Of a DNA stretch of 32,015 bases, positions 1 through 7,464 are shown in pieces. The first letter of the stretch is position 1. Each line of letters begins with the position of its first letter. The DNA lies in assembly GCA_964555235.1 (NCBI GenBank), contig CAZKRU010000047.1, forward strand, positions 1 to 32,015, written 5' to 3'. A program made the translations under genes and the position numbers. The notes under the pieces are model-generated. The model was not told the origin of the DNA. It was given only the letters and a program-made list of their open reading frames with translations, and made no database searches. The DNA is from CAZKRU01 sp964555235 (GTDB lineage: Bacteria > Verrucomicrobiota > Verrucomicrobiia > Methylacidiphilales > CAMAQI01).

Positions 1-175
1 TCAATCCCCCATCCCTATTTACCTCTCAAATCGGAGTCTATTTTGGACAGGAATGAAGCTTCCACCCCCGCCTGCAACGGCTATGCCGTAGGCATTGCGG
101 GCAGGGCAACGACGCCAAGGCGCCACGACAAAAAACGCTTGTGAGGGGGAAACTTGAAACTTAGACTTTCCTTCA
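1..175. other. Intergenic left edge with possible repeat arm
   Basis: No gene is seen here. Positions 38-58 read TCTATTTTGGACAGGAATGA, which matches 28021-28040 near the cytochrome b562-like gene at all but one base. The later part (about 75-140) is rich in short complementary GC blocks such as CCTGC and GCAGG, but I cannot define a clean hairpin. The left part of any repeat may lie outside the window. Confidence 0.3.
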
Positions 176-1078
176 ATGGAGCTTACGGCACGGATCATCA
201 ATATCGCGGCGAACGAATTTGTTCCCGTTGCCGCCGTGGCAACGTTTGGGCGCCATCAGGATTCATCGGTCTTCATTGCCGACCAACGAGTCTCCCGACA
301 GCATGCCATTATTCGTCAACAGGGATCCGACTACTGGTTTTCCGATTTGGGAAGTTTCAATGGCTCCCTCATCAACGGTCAGCGCGTTACCTCCAATTAC
401 AAGTTGAATGATGGCGATATCATCACGATTGCCGATCTTCAGTACCGATTTGAACTTCCCGAATTTTCACTCCCAACGCCGATCCAGAGTCCGGAACAAC
501 CGTCCGATCTCACGATCATGGATATTAAGCAGGTGGACGCCGTGATTTTTGTCAGCGATCTGAAGGGCTTCACGCAAATTTCCGAAAAGCTTCCCCCCGA
601 CCAACTCGCTCAGGTCATGGGCGGGTGGTACAAGGTTTGTAATCAGGTTCTCGGAAATCATGCCGCCACGATCGATAAGTTTATTGGGGATGCCGTCCTC
701 GCCTATTGGCTGAATCCTACGCCCCTCATTCGCGGAAAAGCACTGGCGGCCGCACGGACCCTCCAAATGATGTGTTTTCAGCAGCAGCAACAACATGCCG
801 CGATTTTGGATCCGACCGAACTTCAGATCATTGCGGGGATCGGAATTCACCTCGGCCCCATTGCCGTCAGTCCCCAAGGCGGAGGAACCCAGACCATTCT
901 CGGCGATGCCGTGAACGCAACGTTCCGGTTGGAGCAGATTACCCGAGAGGTCAACCGCTGGATTCTTCTCACCGGCGATTACCTTGCTGATTGGCCTGAC
1001 AAACCGATCGTCGATTCCATTGGAGAATTCACCGTCAAAGGACGTACCGCGCCCCTGCAGGTTTTTGCAACGGAATGA
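176..1078 (+). CDS. FHA-domain class III adenylate/guanylate cyclase
   Basis: A 300-residue cytoplasmic protein with two domains. An FHA phosphothreonine-binding fold spans about residues 20-95, shown by GR (25-26), SRQHAII (40-46) and FNGSLING (61-68). A class III nucleotide cyclase domain spans about 118-300. The cyclase keeps the expected catalytic set: metal-binding Asp128 (FVSD) and Asp172 (KFIGDAV), substrate-selecting Lys168, Asp244 (LGDAVN), Asn247 and Arg251. It should therefore be active, and the Lys/Asp pair favours ATP over GTP. The frame is closed by a stop at 155-157, and 176 is the first ATG after it; no good Shine-Dalgarno precedes it. It is convergent with a second cyclase gene. 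FHA-cyclase fusions are usually tied to Ser/Thr kinase signalling, but no partner kinase is evident beside it. Confidence 0.85.
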   Translation: MELTARIINIAANEFVPVAAVATFGRHQDSSVFIADQRVSRQHAIIRQQGSDYWFSDLGSFNGSLINGQRVTSNYKLNDGDIITIADLQYRFELPEFSLPTPIQSPEQPSDLTIMDIKQVDAVIFVSDLKGFTQISEKLPPDQLAQVMGGWYKVCNQVLGNHAATIDKFIGDAVLAYWLNPTPLIRGKALAAARTLQMMCFQQQQQHAAILDPTELQIIAGIGIHLGPIAVSPQGGGTQTILGDAVNATFRLEQITREVNRWILLTGDYLADWPDKPIVDSIGEFTVKGRTAPLQVFATE

Positions 1079-1094
1079 TGGGCCCTACCAAAAA

Positions 1095-2174
1095 CTACGC
1101 GCCGGGCTTTGATTTAAGAAATTTTTCTTTCTCCGCCGGCACCGTAATTTGCTCAGCGAGAAGGTCGTAAAGCGGGGCCAGATCCGAAACCTTGGGAGCC
1201 GCTTTTTTCACAAGGATTTTCGCCATGGGTCCGAGATAGACCGCTAATTCGAGGGCCAATTTATCGAGGGTCTCCTTCGGCCACGAGTGCACGGGAGCAG
1301 GGGAGGGCGTCACTTGACTCCCCGACGGCCTTTCGATCATCGGAATCGAGCCCGCCAAGGCCGTCAGCTCTCGACTGGCAGCAAGAAAACGCGCGCGCTC
1401 CGCTTCTTCAGGAATGTGTTCTCCCAATCGCGCGCACAAAATTTCCCACGACTGGGATTTCGGTGTAGCATTCTTGATTAACAGTTTTGCCAGAGGGCCA
1501 ATCGAGTGCGCCAGAAGTGCTTCCAGTTTTTGGAGTGATTCGGGGGGCCAGGAATTGATTGGCTCCGCAGGAGGCGTAATCTCGACAACCGCGGGACTCG
1601 AGGAAGGAGCCGCCGCTCCCCCGCGATTCGGCGTGGCCAACGCATAGATCGAGTGTTCCCGAACATGTTTATCCGCCCGAGTTCCCTCAAACGTAAAAAG
1701 CTTGTGGTATTCGTCTGAGAGACAGCTCACGACCTCAAAGAAGGATCTCGAAACCAAAATCTGATTCGTCGTCGCAAAACTCATGACACGCTGGGCCACA
1801 TTAATTCCATCCCCGATCGCATTGAGATTCCCGTTGAGATCTTTGACGAGCTTGACCGGCCCCAAATTAATCCCGATTCGAACATCGAGAAAATGCTCGG
1901 TGTTTCCCGGATCATTGGAGAAAGCGGTCTGCATCGCCAACGCGGCAAAGAGCGCTTCTTCCGGGTCGCCGAGGAAACAAAGCGCCGCTCCGTCGCCCGT
2001 ATCAATAATTACCATCTCATGAGCGGCAATTTGGCAGATCGCCTCACTCAAATGCCGGTTGAAGCGCTCTTTCAGCGCGGATTGCTTATTGTTCGGCAGC
2101 TTGGAGTAACCGACAATATCCGTGAAGACAACGGTACAGAGCCAGGTACGATTTGCGCGTTCAACAGGGTTCAT
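1095..2174 (-). CDS. Class III cyclase with two C-terminal IGP-type repeats
   Basis: A 359-residue protein. Residues 11-180 form a class III cyclase domain with VVFTDIVGYS (Asp19), DTGDGAALCF (Asp61) and GDGINVAQR (Asp122, Asn125, Arg129). The usual substrate-recognition Lys four residues before the second metal Asp is absent; Ile57 occupies it. A Pro/Ala-rich linker (about 182-206) leads to two related blocks of about 60 residues, at 207-265 and 296-355. Each starts SWP and holds a core like IGPLAKLLIKNA or LGPMAKILVKKA. I recall this small domain attached to bacterial cyclases and kinases, where it probably serves protein interaction. The gene starts 14 bp after the membrane sensor gene and is very likely cotranscribed with it, so it may be that sensor's output. 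Confidence 0.82.
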   Translation of the reverse strand: MNPVERANRTWLCTVVFTDIVGYSKLPNNKQSALKERFNRHLSEAICQIAAHEMVIIDTGDGAALCFLGDPEEALFAALAMQTAFSNDPGNTEHFLDVRIGINLGPVKLVKDLNGNLNAIGDGINVAQRVMSFATTNQILVSRSFFEVVSCLSDEYHKLFTFEGTRADKHVREHSIYALATPNRGGAAAPSSSPAVVEITPPAEPINSWPPESLQKLEALLAHSIGPLAKLLIKNATPKSQSWEILCARLGEHIPEEAERARFLAASRELTALAGSIPMIERPSGSQVTPSPAPVHSWPKETLDKLALELAVYLGPMAKILVKKAAPKVSDLAPLYDLLAEQITVPAEKEKFLKSKPGA

Positions 2175-2188
2175 GATTGCCGCAAGAA

Positions 2189-3241
2189 TTACTCATCCAA
2201 CATTTTCATCGCTTTGACCAAGCTGCGTTGCATGCGGTTGAAGGAAGTGGCAAGAATGGATATTTCATCGCTCCCCTTGACCTCAAACTCCTCGACATCC
2301 TGTTTCCCCTTGCTGACCTCGTCTGCCAATTGGGAGAGCTTGATCACGGGCCGAATCACCGTCAGGGTCAACACGACATTCAAAATTGCCAGCGTAAGCA
2401 AGAAGACCCCGATAAGCGAGTAGAGCAAGGTGCGGAAAGCATGATTCGCCATCCCCACGGGCAGGGACATCGGCACGGAGACGATTTGGGCCCCCACAAT
2501 TTCATCCTGCTTCCAGCCAAATCCATTGGCAGGACCATACGCTTTGAGCATTGCCGGAGGCGCATGATCGGGTGTGCTATGACATTCCAGACACGACGCA
2601 TTCGTAATTTTAATCGGCCGGCCTAAAAATAGAGCCTCGCCATTCGGCGTGCTTCGCGTCCCGATAAACTCTGTCGTCTCCGGGGAATTGCGAAACGTAT
2701 TCACAATATCCGCCTCCCAATCCGCCGCCCGATCCCGGAGGTTCGTCGGATTCAGGGTCGCTTCCTTGTAGTGATATTCCGGATATTTTCCCCGGAGATA
2801 ATTGAAATTCTCGGTTGCTGCATAAGCCGGGACGGTTTGCGGATGAAAGGTTTCATTCGGATTGTCCTTCGGAATAGCTTGCATCGCTTCAATCGCTTTC
2901 CGCTTCGCCTTTTCCAGAGAGCTCGCCACCGCCTGACGCTGTATCAGTGTCAACTCATCGCTGGCATCGGAGAGGGCGGCCTTCGGCGTCTCACTCAAGC
3001 TTTTTTCGAATTGCGTCAGCACGGCCGACAATTGATAGCGCTGGTTTTGCAGTAACGGCGCGATTTGTTTGGTTGTGTAGGAACGGGTCGACATCGCGAT
3101 TTCCATCATCAAGCGTGCTTGTTGCAACACCTGCTCTCTCGCATTGTTTTGCAGGAGATTATGGGAAATAAATCCAGCGATCGTGAGGCCAATGCTGAAA
3201 ACCGTTACGAAGACCAAATTAAATTTTACCAACAACCTCAT
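2189..3241 (-). CDS. Membrane sensor: DUF3365/Tll0287-like heme domain plus HAMP
   Basis: A 350-residue inner-membrane sensor. A first membrane helix (about 7-29) is followed by a periplasmic region (30-268) of the DUF3365/Tll0287-like type. It contains one c-type heme motif, CLECH (217-221). A second helix (about 270-294) runs into a HAMP linker (about 290-345). The protein then ends, with no kinase, cyclase or methyl-accepting output domain. I chose ATG at 3241 because GGAGG sits 8 bases upstream and the protein then opens directly with the membrane anchor; the frame stays open to 3406, but that extension looks unstructured. The neighbouring cyclase gene begins 14 bp downstream on the same strand, so the heme domain may sense redox or gas ligands and act on the cyclase in trans. 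That coupling is inference. Confidence 0.8.
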   Translation of the reverse strand: MRLLVKFNLVFVTVFSIGLTIAGFISHNLLQNNAREQVLQQARLMMEIAMSTRSYTTKQIAPLLQNQRYQLSAVLTQFEKSLSETPKAALSDASDELTLIQRQAVASSLEKAKRKAIEAMQAIPKDNPNETFHPQTVPAYAATENFNYLRGKYPEYHYKEATLNPTNLRDRAADWEADIVNTFRNSPETTEFIGTRSTPNGEALFLGRPIKITNASCLECHSTPDHAPPAMLKAYGPANGFGWKQDEIVGAQIVSVPMSLPVGMANHAFRTLLYSLIGVFLLTLAILNVVLTLTVIRPVIKLSQLADEVSKGKQDVEEFEVKGSDEISILATSFNRMQRSLVKAMKMLDE

Positions 3242-3274
3242 GGTACCCTCCCCTTGAATTTGTGATCGGGGATC

Positions 3275-3303
3275 AGTGGAGCAAACTCTTTTCAGGGTGT
3301 CAA
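3275..3303 (-). promoter_or_regulatory. Possible promoter for the sensor-cyclase operon
   Basis: On the minus strand a perfect TTGACA (3298-3303) is followed after 17 bases by TCCACT (3275-3280), a weak -10. It lies 34 bases before the sensor start codon. The -35 is good and the -10 poor, so the call is tentative. Confidence 0.3.
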
Positions 3304-3349
3304 CCGTGTTGAAAAATCCAAGCAGGGGCCCGGAAAGTTTGCCTTTCAT

Positions 3350-3378
3350 TTGACAGCGGGGCGATGGACCGTTATCTA
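3350..3378 (+). promoter_or_regulatory. Possible sigma-70 type promoter for the YheT gene
   Basis: TTGACA (3350-3355), a 17-base spacer and TATCTA (3373-3378) lie 30 bases before the GTG start at 3409. The -35 is perfect and the -10 shares its first three bases with the consensus. This would be divergent from the sensor-operon promoter in the same gap. Confidence 0.4.
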
Positions 3379-3408
3379 GCCGTTTGAATCCGAACCCCCG
3401 ATCCAACC

Positions 3409-4383
3409 GTGCCCCTTATTACTCAATCCTACTACAAACCACCGGCTTATCTTCAAAATGGGCATCTTCAAATTTTTCTCTCAATTTTTCTGCAGCGGCC
3501 CGAATCGCTTCCCTATGTGCGAGAGCGAATCGAAACCCCAGATGGCGATTTTTTAGATTTGGACTGGATTCAAGCGGAATCCCCCCGACTGGCCATCCTT
3601 TGTCACGGACTTGAAGGGAGCTCCCGTGCCGGCCATATCGTTGGAATGGCGGCAGCGTTGCAAAAACGGGGGTGGGATGTTCTTGCTTGGAACTATCGAA
3701 GCTGTGGGGGCACTCCCAACCGAACCGCGCGACTCTATCACAGCGGAGCGACCGATGATCTCGATACGGTCGTTCAACATGCCTTGCGAAACCATTCGTC
3801 ACAACAGATTGCCTTAATCGGATTCAGCCTCGGTGGCAACCTTCTCCTCAAATATCTCGGCGAGCGGCCCTCCAATCCTCGTATCACCAAAGCCGTTGCC
3901 TTTTCTGTCCCGGTGGATCTGGCCGGGAGCGCAACCCAGCTCGCCGCTCCCCATAATCGAATCTACATGATGCATTTTTTGAAAACGTTGCGGGAAAAAA
4001 TTCGCGCCAAACGGGAGCTCCTTCCCTCGACACTTCCGTTTGAGCGTCTCAATCGAATTCGGACGTTTCACGAATTCGATGAAGCCTTCACTGCCCCGAT
4101 TCATGGTTTTTCCGGCGCCGCCGATTATTATGCCCGCAGCAGTGCCCAGGCCTACTGGGATGGAATTAAAATTCCGACCCTTCTCGTCAACGCCCGGAAT
4201 GATCCGTTCCTCTCACCCTCCTGCTTTCCGACCGAAGCGGCGGCCGCGCATCCCCATCTCTTTTTGGAAACGCCCCGATCCGGAGGCCACTGCGGATTCA
4301 TTCCCCAAAATCGCCAGGGCGAATGCTGGTCCGAGTCCCGTGCCCTGACTTTTTTGGAAGAAGCGCTTCCTGGCGTTTCATGA
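3409..4383 (+). CDS. yheT: YheT-family alpha/beta hydrolase (COG0429)
   Basis: A 324-residue soluble hydrolase of the YheT/COG0429 group, predicted carboxylesterase-like enzymes whose natural substrate is generally unknown. The N-terminus (PPAYLQNGHLQ, 11-21) is the family hallmark. The oxyanion region is CHGLEGSSRAGH (65-76), the nucleophile elbow GFSLGGN holds Ser140, the acid is probably Asp265 in NARNDPF, and the catalytic His is His294 in GGHCGFIP. Length is normal for the family. The start is a GTG at 3409; no earlier in-frame start looks better. There is no signal peptide or membrane segment. It stands alone, divergent from the sensor-cyclase operon, and is followed by a large intergenic palindrome. 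Confidence 0.88.
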   Translation: MPLITQSYYKPPAYLQNGHLQIFLSIFLQRPESLPYVRERIETPDGDFLDLDWIQAESPRLAILCHGLEGSSRAGHIVGMAAALQKRGWDVLAWNYRSCGGTPNRTARLYHSGATDDLDTVVQHALRNHSSQQIALIGFSLGGNLLLKYLGERPSNPRITKAVAFSVPVDLAGSATQLAAPHNRIYMMHFLKTLREKIRAKRELLPSTLPFERLNRIRTFHEFDEAFTAPIHGFSGAADYYARSSAQAYWDGIKIPTLLVNARNDPFLSPSCFPTEAAAAHPHLFLETPRSGGHCGFIPQNRQGECWSESRALTFLEEALPGVS

Positions 4384-4393
4384 GTAAGAAATT

Positions 4394-4513
4394 CCTCACA
4401 CAAAGGCACCAAGTCACCAAGAAATCCTTTTTGTTGAAACCCATCGAGCGATCCATTCCCGGTGGTGGTCCCCAAAACTAAAAACTTCGTGAGCTTTGTG
4501 CCTTTGTGTGAGG
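4394..4513. repeat. Large palindrome with about 9-bp periodic arms (copy 1)
   Basis: The left arm (4394-4427) and right arm (4483-4513) are near-perfect reverse complements across the sequence CCTCACACAAAGGCAC, with a spacer of about 55 bases. Within each arm, similar 9-base words follow one another (TCACACAAA, GGCACCAAG, TCACCAAGA). Three other intergenic palindromes in this window have the same architecture. There is no T-tract, so it is not a standard terminator, although a transcript would fold strongly. Confidence 0.75.
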
Positions 4514-4576
4514 CACATTTTATTCCCGCACGAAACCTCCTTGCCTCCCGTCCTCTTTCCTCGTAATAAATGCGTC

Positions 4577-5146
4577 ATGGGTGTACACGCAGATTCATGG
4601 ATTCGCCGCATGGCGAAGGAACACGGAATGATTGAACCGTTCGAAGAAAACCTCGTGCGCGAATCCGAAAGTGGCGTTCGAGCGATCAGCTATGGACTTT
4701 CCAGTTATGGTTATGATCTTCGCGTTTCCAACGAGTTCAAGGTCTTCACCAATGTTCACAGCACCGTGGTCGATCCGAAAAATTTTGATCCTAAATCGAT
4801 GGTCGATATGACGACCGATGTTTGCATCGTTCCTCCCAACTCGTTTGCGCTTGCCCGCAGCGTGGAATATTTCCGAATCCCACGCAGTGTCGTCACGATG
4901 TGTATCGGAAAATCGACTTACGCGCGTTGCGGAATTATCGTCAATGTCACTCCTTTCGAGCCGGAATGGGAAGGCCACGTCACTCTCGAAATTTCCAATA
5001 CGACACCGCTTCCTGCAAAAATTTATGCCAATGAAGGGCTCGCCCAGGTTCTCTTTTTTGAAGGGTGTGAAATTTGTGAAACTTCCTACGCCGATCGAGG
5101 TGGAAAGTATATGAAGCAGCGCGGCATTACCATCCCGAGAATGTAG
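4577..5146 (+). CDS. dcd: dCTP deaminase
   Basis: A 189-residue trimeric cytosolic enzyme that deaminates dCTP to dUTP, feeding dTMP synthesis. SSYGYDLR (42-49), PPNSFALARSVEYFRIPR (86-103), GKSTYARCGIIVNVTP (111-126) and EPEWEGHVTLEISN (128-141) are diagnostic. Glu138 in TLEISN is the expected catalytic base, and the Ser/Arg of GKSTYAR position it. I chose ATG at 4577 because homologues begin with an SDxWIRxM-like segment; the frame remains open upstream to 4496, but that lies inside the palindrome. The prenyltransferase gene follows 11 bp later and is probably cotranscribed. Thymidylate synthase, which uses the downstream product dUMP, is encoded about 3 kb away. Whether the enzyme is also a dUTPase cannot be read from these motifs. 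Confidence 0.95.
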   Translation: MGVHADSWIRRMAKEHGMIEPFEENLVRESESGVRAISYGLSSYGYDLRVSNEFKVFTNVHSTVVDPKNFDPKSMVDMTTDVCIVPPNSFALARSVEYFRIPRSVVTMCIGKSTYARCGIIVNVTPFEPEWEGHVTLEISNTTPLPAKIYANEGLAQVLFFEGCEICETSYADRGGKYMKQRGITIPRM

Positions 5147-5157
5147 CGCCGAAGCGC

Positions 5158-5997
5158 ATGACCTCCTTCTTTCGCCTTCTGGAACTGATTAAATTCAGTC
5201 ACACCGTCTTCGCGCTCCCCTTTGCCTTGATCGCCATGCTGGTTGCCGCACGTGGGATGCCCTCCTGGAAATGCTTTGGCTGGATTTTGCTTTGCATGGT
5301 TTCCGCTCGAACCGCCGCCATGGCATTCAATCGATTTGCCGACTGGGACTCGGATCGCCTGAATCCGAGAACCGCCCAGCGCGCGGAACTCGCCACCCGC
5401 TCTGGCGCCTTGGTGCTCTGCCTGATCGGACTCGCGGTCTTCATCGTCGGAACATGGCAAATTAATCTTCTCTGTTTTCGACTCGGCCCCATTGCCATCC
5501 TTCTCATCCTCGGCTACTCCCTAGCCAAACGTTTCACCGCTTACTCGCACGCCTTGCTCGGACTTGCCCTGAGTGCAGCGCCGATGGGCGCTTGGGCCGC
5601 CGTAACGGGATCCCTTTCTGCGTTCCCTCCGTGGATCTTGGCCGCAGCCGTCCTAAGCTGGGTCTTTGGCTTTGATCTCATCTACGCCACCCAAGACGTT
5701 GCCTTTGATCGTCAGGTTGGCCTTTTTTCGTATCCCGCTCGTTATGGAATTCCTGCCGCACTTCGCTTGGCCAAAATCCTTCATCTCCTCACCGCCTTTC
5801 TGTTGGGAGTTTTTGGTTTCATAACCATGCTGGGGATTTCGTATTGGATCGCTTGGGGATTTGTCCTCCTCGCGCTCATCTACGAACATCGACTCACCCA
5901 ATCCCAAAACCCTACGGCCCTCAATCGCGCTTTTTTTGAAGTCAATGCGACCGTCGGAATCGCCTTACTTCTCGGGGTTGGATTCGGCTTAAGATAA
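5158..5997 (+). CDS. UbiA-family polyprenyltransferase (MqnP/UbiA type)
   Basis: A 279-residue integral membrane prenyltransferase with about eight or nine hydrophobic helices. Both Asp-rich motifs that bind Mg-prenyl diphosphate are intact: NRFADWDSDRLNPRT (Asn58, Asp62, Asp66) and DLIYATQDVAFDRQVG (Asp173, Asp180, Asp184). The opening IKFSHTVFALPFAL and the block GLFSYPARYG are typical of the UbiA-like enzymes that attach a polyprenyl chain to an aromatic acid. These act in ubiquinone synthesis or, as MqnP, in futalosine-pathway menaquinone synthesis. Which quinone applies cannot be decided from this window, because no other quinone genes are present. It starts 11 bp after dcd, suggesting one transcript. 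It is clearly not the heme O (CtaB) branch. Confidence 0.88.
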   Translation: MTSFFRLLELIKFSHTVFALPFALIAMLVAARGMPSWKCFGWILLCMVSARTAAMAFNRFADWDSDRLNPRTAQRAELATRSGALVLCLIGLAVFIVGTWQINLLCFRLGPIAILLILGYSLAKRFTAYSHALLGLALSAAPMGAWAAVTGSLSAFPPWILAAAVLSWVFGFDLIYATQDVAFDRQVGLFSYPARYGIPAALRLAKILHLLTAFLLGVFGFITMLGISYWIAWGFVLLALIYEHRLTQSQNPTALNRAFFEVNATVGIALLLGVGFGLR

Positions 5998-6076
5998 TGT
6001 TTCACACAAAACCCTTCCGAAAGGAAAAGTATTTTCAGCCGGAGGCGTAACTGGTTTGGTGCAGGGGCGAAGGGGG

Positions 6077-6185
6077 GCACAACACACGAAGCTCACAAAG
6101 AGTTTCGAGTGGGAATTCAGGAGCGGGTTGCCAAGGATCAAACCAAAAAGGGGATCTCCTTTGTGGCTTATCTTTGTGTGAGTCC
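6077..6185. repeat. Degenerate large palindrome with about 9-bp period (copy 2)
   Basis: The left arm (6077-6104, with ACACACGAA and GCTCACAAA words) and right arm (6152-6185, with CTTTGTGGC and TTTGTGTGAG words) are complementary with gaps. It belongs to the same architectural class as the palindromes at 4394, 14882 and 18344 but is more decayed. It lies between the prenyltransferase and a small protein gene. Confidence 0.45.
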
Positions 6186-6261
6186 ATCCGCATTTCGCCA
6201 ATTTCAAGGGTCAATTTTCGGGATTGGCAACTCTCCGCCGACTGTCATCCTTTTCCTTGTC

Positions 6262-6432
6262 ATGAACCAAGACCCCAAAGTGCCACAAGAGTCGCCAAAA
6301 CCTGAATCCGGCGTCGACAAGCTCCTCAAAGGGGATTTGACTCCAGAAGAGAAAAAAAAGCTCGAAGCCCATGGAAGTGACGCTTCCTCCCAAGGTGGCA
6401 TCGACGATTTGCTAAAGCAGTTAGGCAAATAA
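6262..6432 (+). CDS. Small charged hypothetical protein (56 residues)
   Basis: I do not recognise this protein. It is 56 residues, hydrophilic and Lys/Glu/Asp-rich, without a signal or membrane segment. Two similar short blocks occur: GVDKLLKGDLTPEEKKKLEA (23-42) and GGIDDLLKQLGK (45-56), each with a G-(V/I)-D-x-LL helix start. That suggests two short helices and supports genuine coding. The ATG at 6262 is preferred over an in-frame start at 6109 because the upstream part lies inside a decayed palindrome and translates to unrelated sequence. It is convergent with the MnmD-like gene, 5 bases away. No function is proposed. Confidence 0.5.
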   Translation: MNQDPKVPQESPKPESGVDKLLKGDLTPEEKKKLEAHGSDASSQGGIDDLLKQLGK

Positions 6433-6437
6433 GCGGA

Positions 6438-7298
6438 TTAACCCCGCCCTCCCAAAAATTGCGGGTGCTGCGCTAAGATTTCTGCCACCTCCTGAGCCGA
6501 AAGCAACGGACCTGCGGTTGCGGTCAATGGCCCCGGAACTGAACTCCGACTCACTCGCTCCACCCAACGCGCATCAAGCGGCTCCTCTAAAAGCGAAAGG
6601 TCGGATGCGGCTAACGTCGTCTCAGGCTTTTCTCCCGTCGCTCCCCCCTTCCCGACAAACCAGCCCGCCATCAGTAAACTGACCCGAACCGAAGTCGCAC
6701 GCGAATAAGTCGTCAGGAGCGACGGAATCTCGCTGATCCTCCTTCGAATGGCGGCGAATGTCTCGACATTCCAAAGCTCCGGATTCGTCGTGGGAGAATA
6801 CGGATCAAACAAAACGGCCTGAGGCGGTGTAATCGTTGAGTCCAAAACGGTTTCTCGAAAATCTCCAAAATGAAACCTCCACGTGATCCCCTGCCAAGTC
6901 GTTACCCCGGTCTCTAATAGCTCCTCCACCGACGATTTCCACTCGCCAAAATAACCGAGGTCGTCCGCATTCTGAAACGCAAAGCGTAACGCCTCGCGCG
7001 TTCGATCAAAACTATGAATCTCCACAGACCGTTCGACCGGGCCACCATCGCGAAACGCTTCCAAAACGGCAATCGCATTGGCCGCCGCTCCCAACCCAAC
7101 ATCCCAAACGCTAAAAGGTCCTGCAACCGTCTCATGAGCACGTTGAACGAGTCGCTGCTGCGCCGCATGTAATCCGCGCGCCTCCACCATCGGCCCCACC
7201 ACCGGATGAAACGTTTCAAAATAAGTGAGCGACCGCACACTCCTCGCCCCACGAGTCACCGTAACCATCTGATAAATTTCTGGGGGCAAATCCACCAT
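6438..7298 (-). CDS. MnmD/MnmC-N-like SAM-dependent tRNA methyltransferase
   Basis: A 286-residue class I methyltransferase resembling the N-terminal methyltransferase half of MnmC, i.e. stand-alone MnmD. That enzyme methylates 5-aminomethyl-(2-thio)uridine at tRNA position 34. Evidence: a SAM-binding glycine loop (VWDVGLGAAANAIAVL), and a C-terminal block AVLFDPYSPTTNPELWN followed by LLTTYSRATSVRVSLLMAGW. This matches the family pattern D-x-F/Y-x-P-x-x-NP-x-x-W, then TY, R, LxxAGF. The FAD-dependent oxidase domain of full MnmC is absent, as in many bacteria. The ATG at 7298 has AGGA 6 bases upstream. A weaker alternative start is Met11. It is convergent with the small charged protein and divergent from the peroxidase gene. 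The exact tRNA substrate is inferred from family similarity only. Confidence 0.72.
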   Translation of the reverse strand: MVDLPPEIYQMVTVTRGARSVRSLTYFETFHPVVGPMVEARGLHAAQQRLVQRAHETVAGPFSVWDVGLGAAANAIAVLEAFRDGGPVERSVEIHSFDRTREALRFAFQNADDLGYFGEWKSSVEELLETGVTTWQGITWRFHFGDFRETVLDSTITPPQAVLFDPYSPTTNPELWNVETFAAIRRRISEIPSLLTTYSRATSVRVSLLMAGWFVGKGGATGEKPETTLAASDLSLLEEPLDARWVERVSRSSVPGPLTATAGPLLSAQEVAEILAQHPQFLGGRG

Positions 7299-7347
7299 CC
7301 GATCCTAATGGGTTTCTAATGGATCGCGAAGACAAAAAGTTTTGTTC

Positions 7348-7413
7348 CGTAGGGATGCCGCTCCACCGCGTCCACTTCTCAAACCCGGACCGCTCGGAGA
7401 GCGTTCCCTACCA
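7348..7413. repeat. REP pair R1 (two inverted TGGTAGGG-type units)
   Basis: The left unit starts GTAGGGATGCC and the right unit ends TTCCCTACCA, facing each other around a short AT-richer spacer. The right unit read on the minus strand is TGGTAGGGAACGCTCTCCGA, matching the CTCCG-loop consensus of the other copies. The left unit is the more decayed. It lies in the divergent gap between the MnmD-like and peroxidase genes. Confidence 0.65.
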
Positions 7414-7464
7414 ATCCCATCAAAAATTTGACAGCGCCGATTTTTTCCACAAACTCCCATCAGC

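Noticed and set aside
1083..1090. A single CCCTACCA (TGGTAGGG reversed) between the two cyclase genes
   Set aside because: No stem, CTCCG loop or partner unit is present, so it is not called a REP.
3242..3406. N-terminal extension of the heme sensor
   Set aside because: It places an unstructured segment before the first membrane helix; the internal ATG at 3241 has GGAGG at good spacing.
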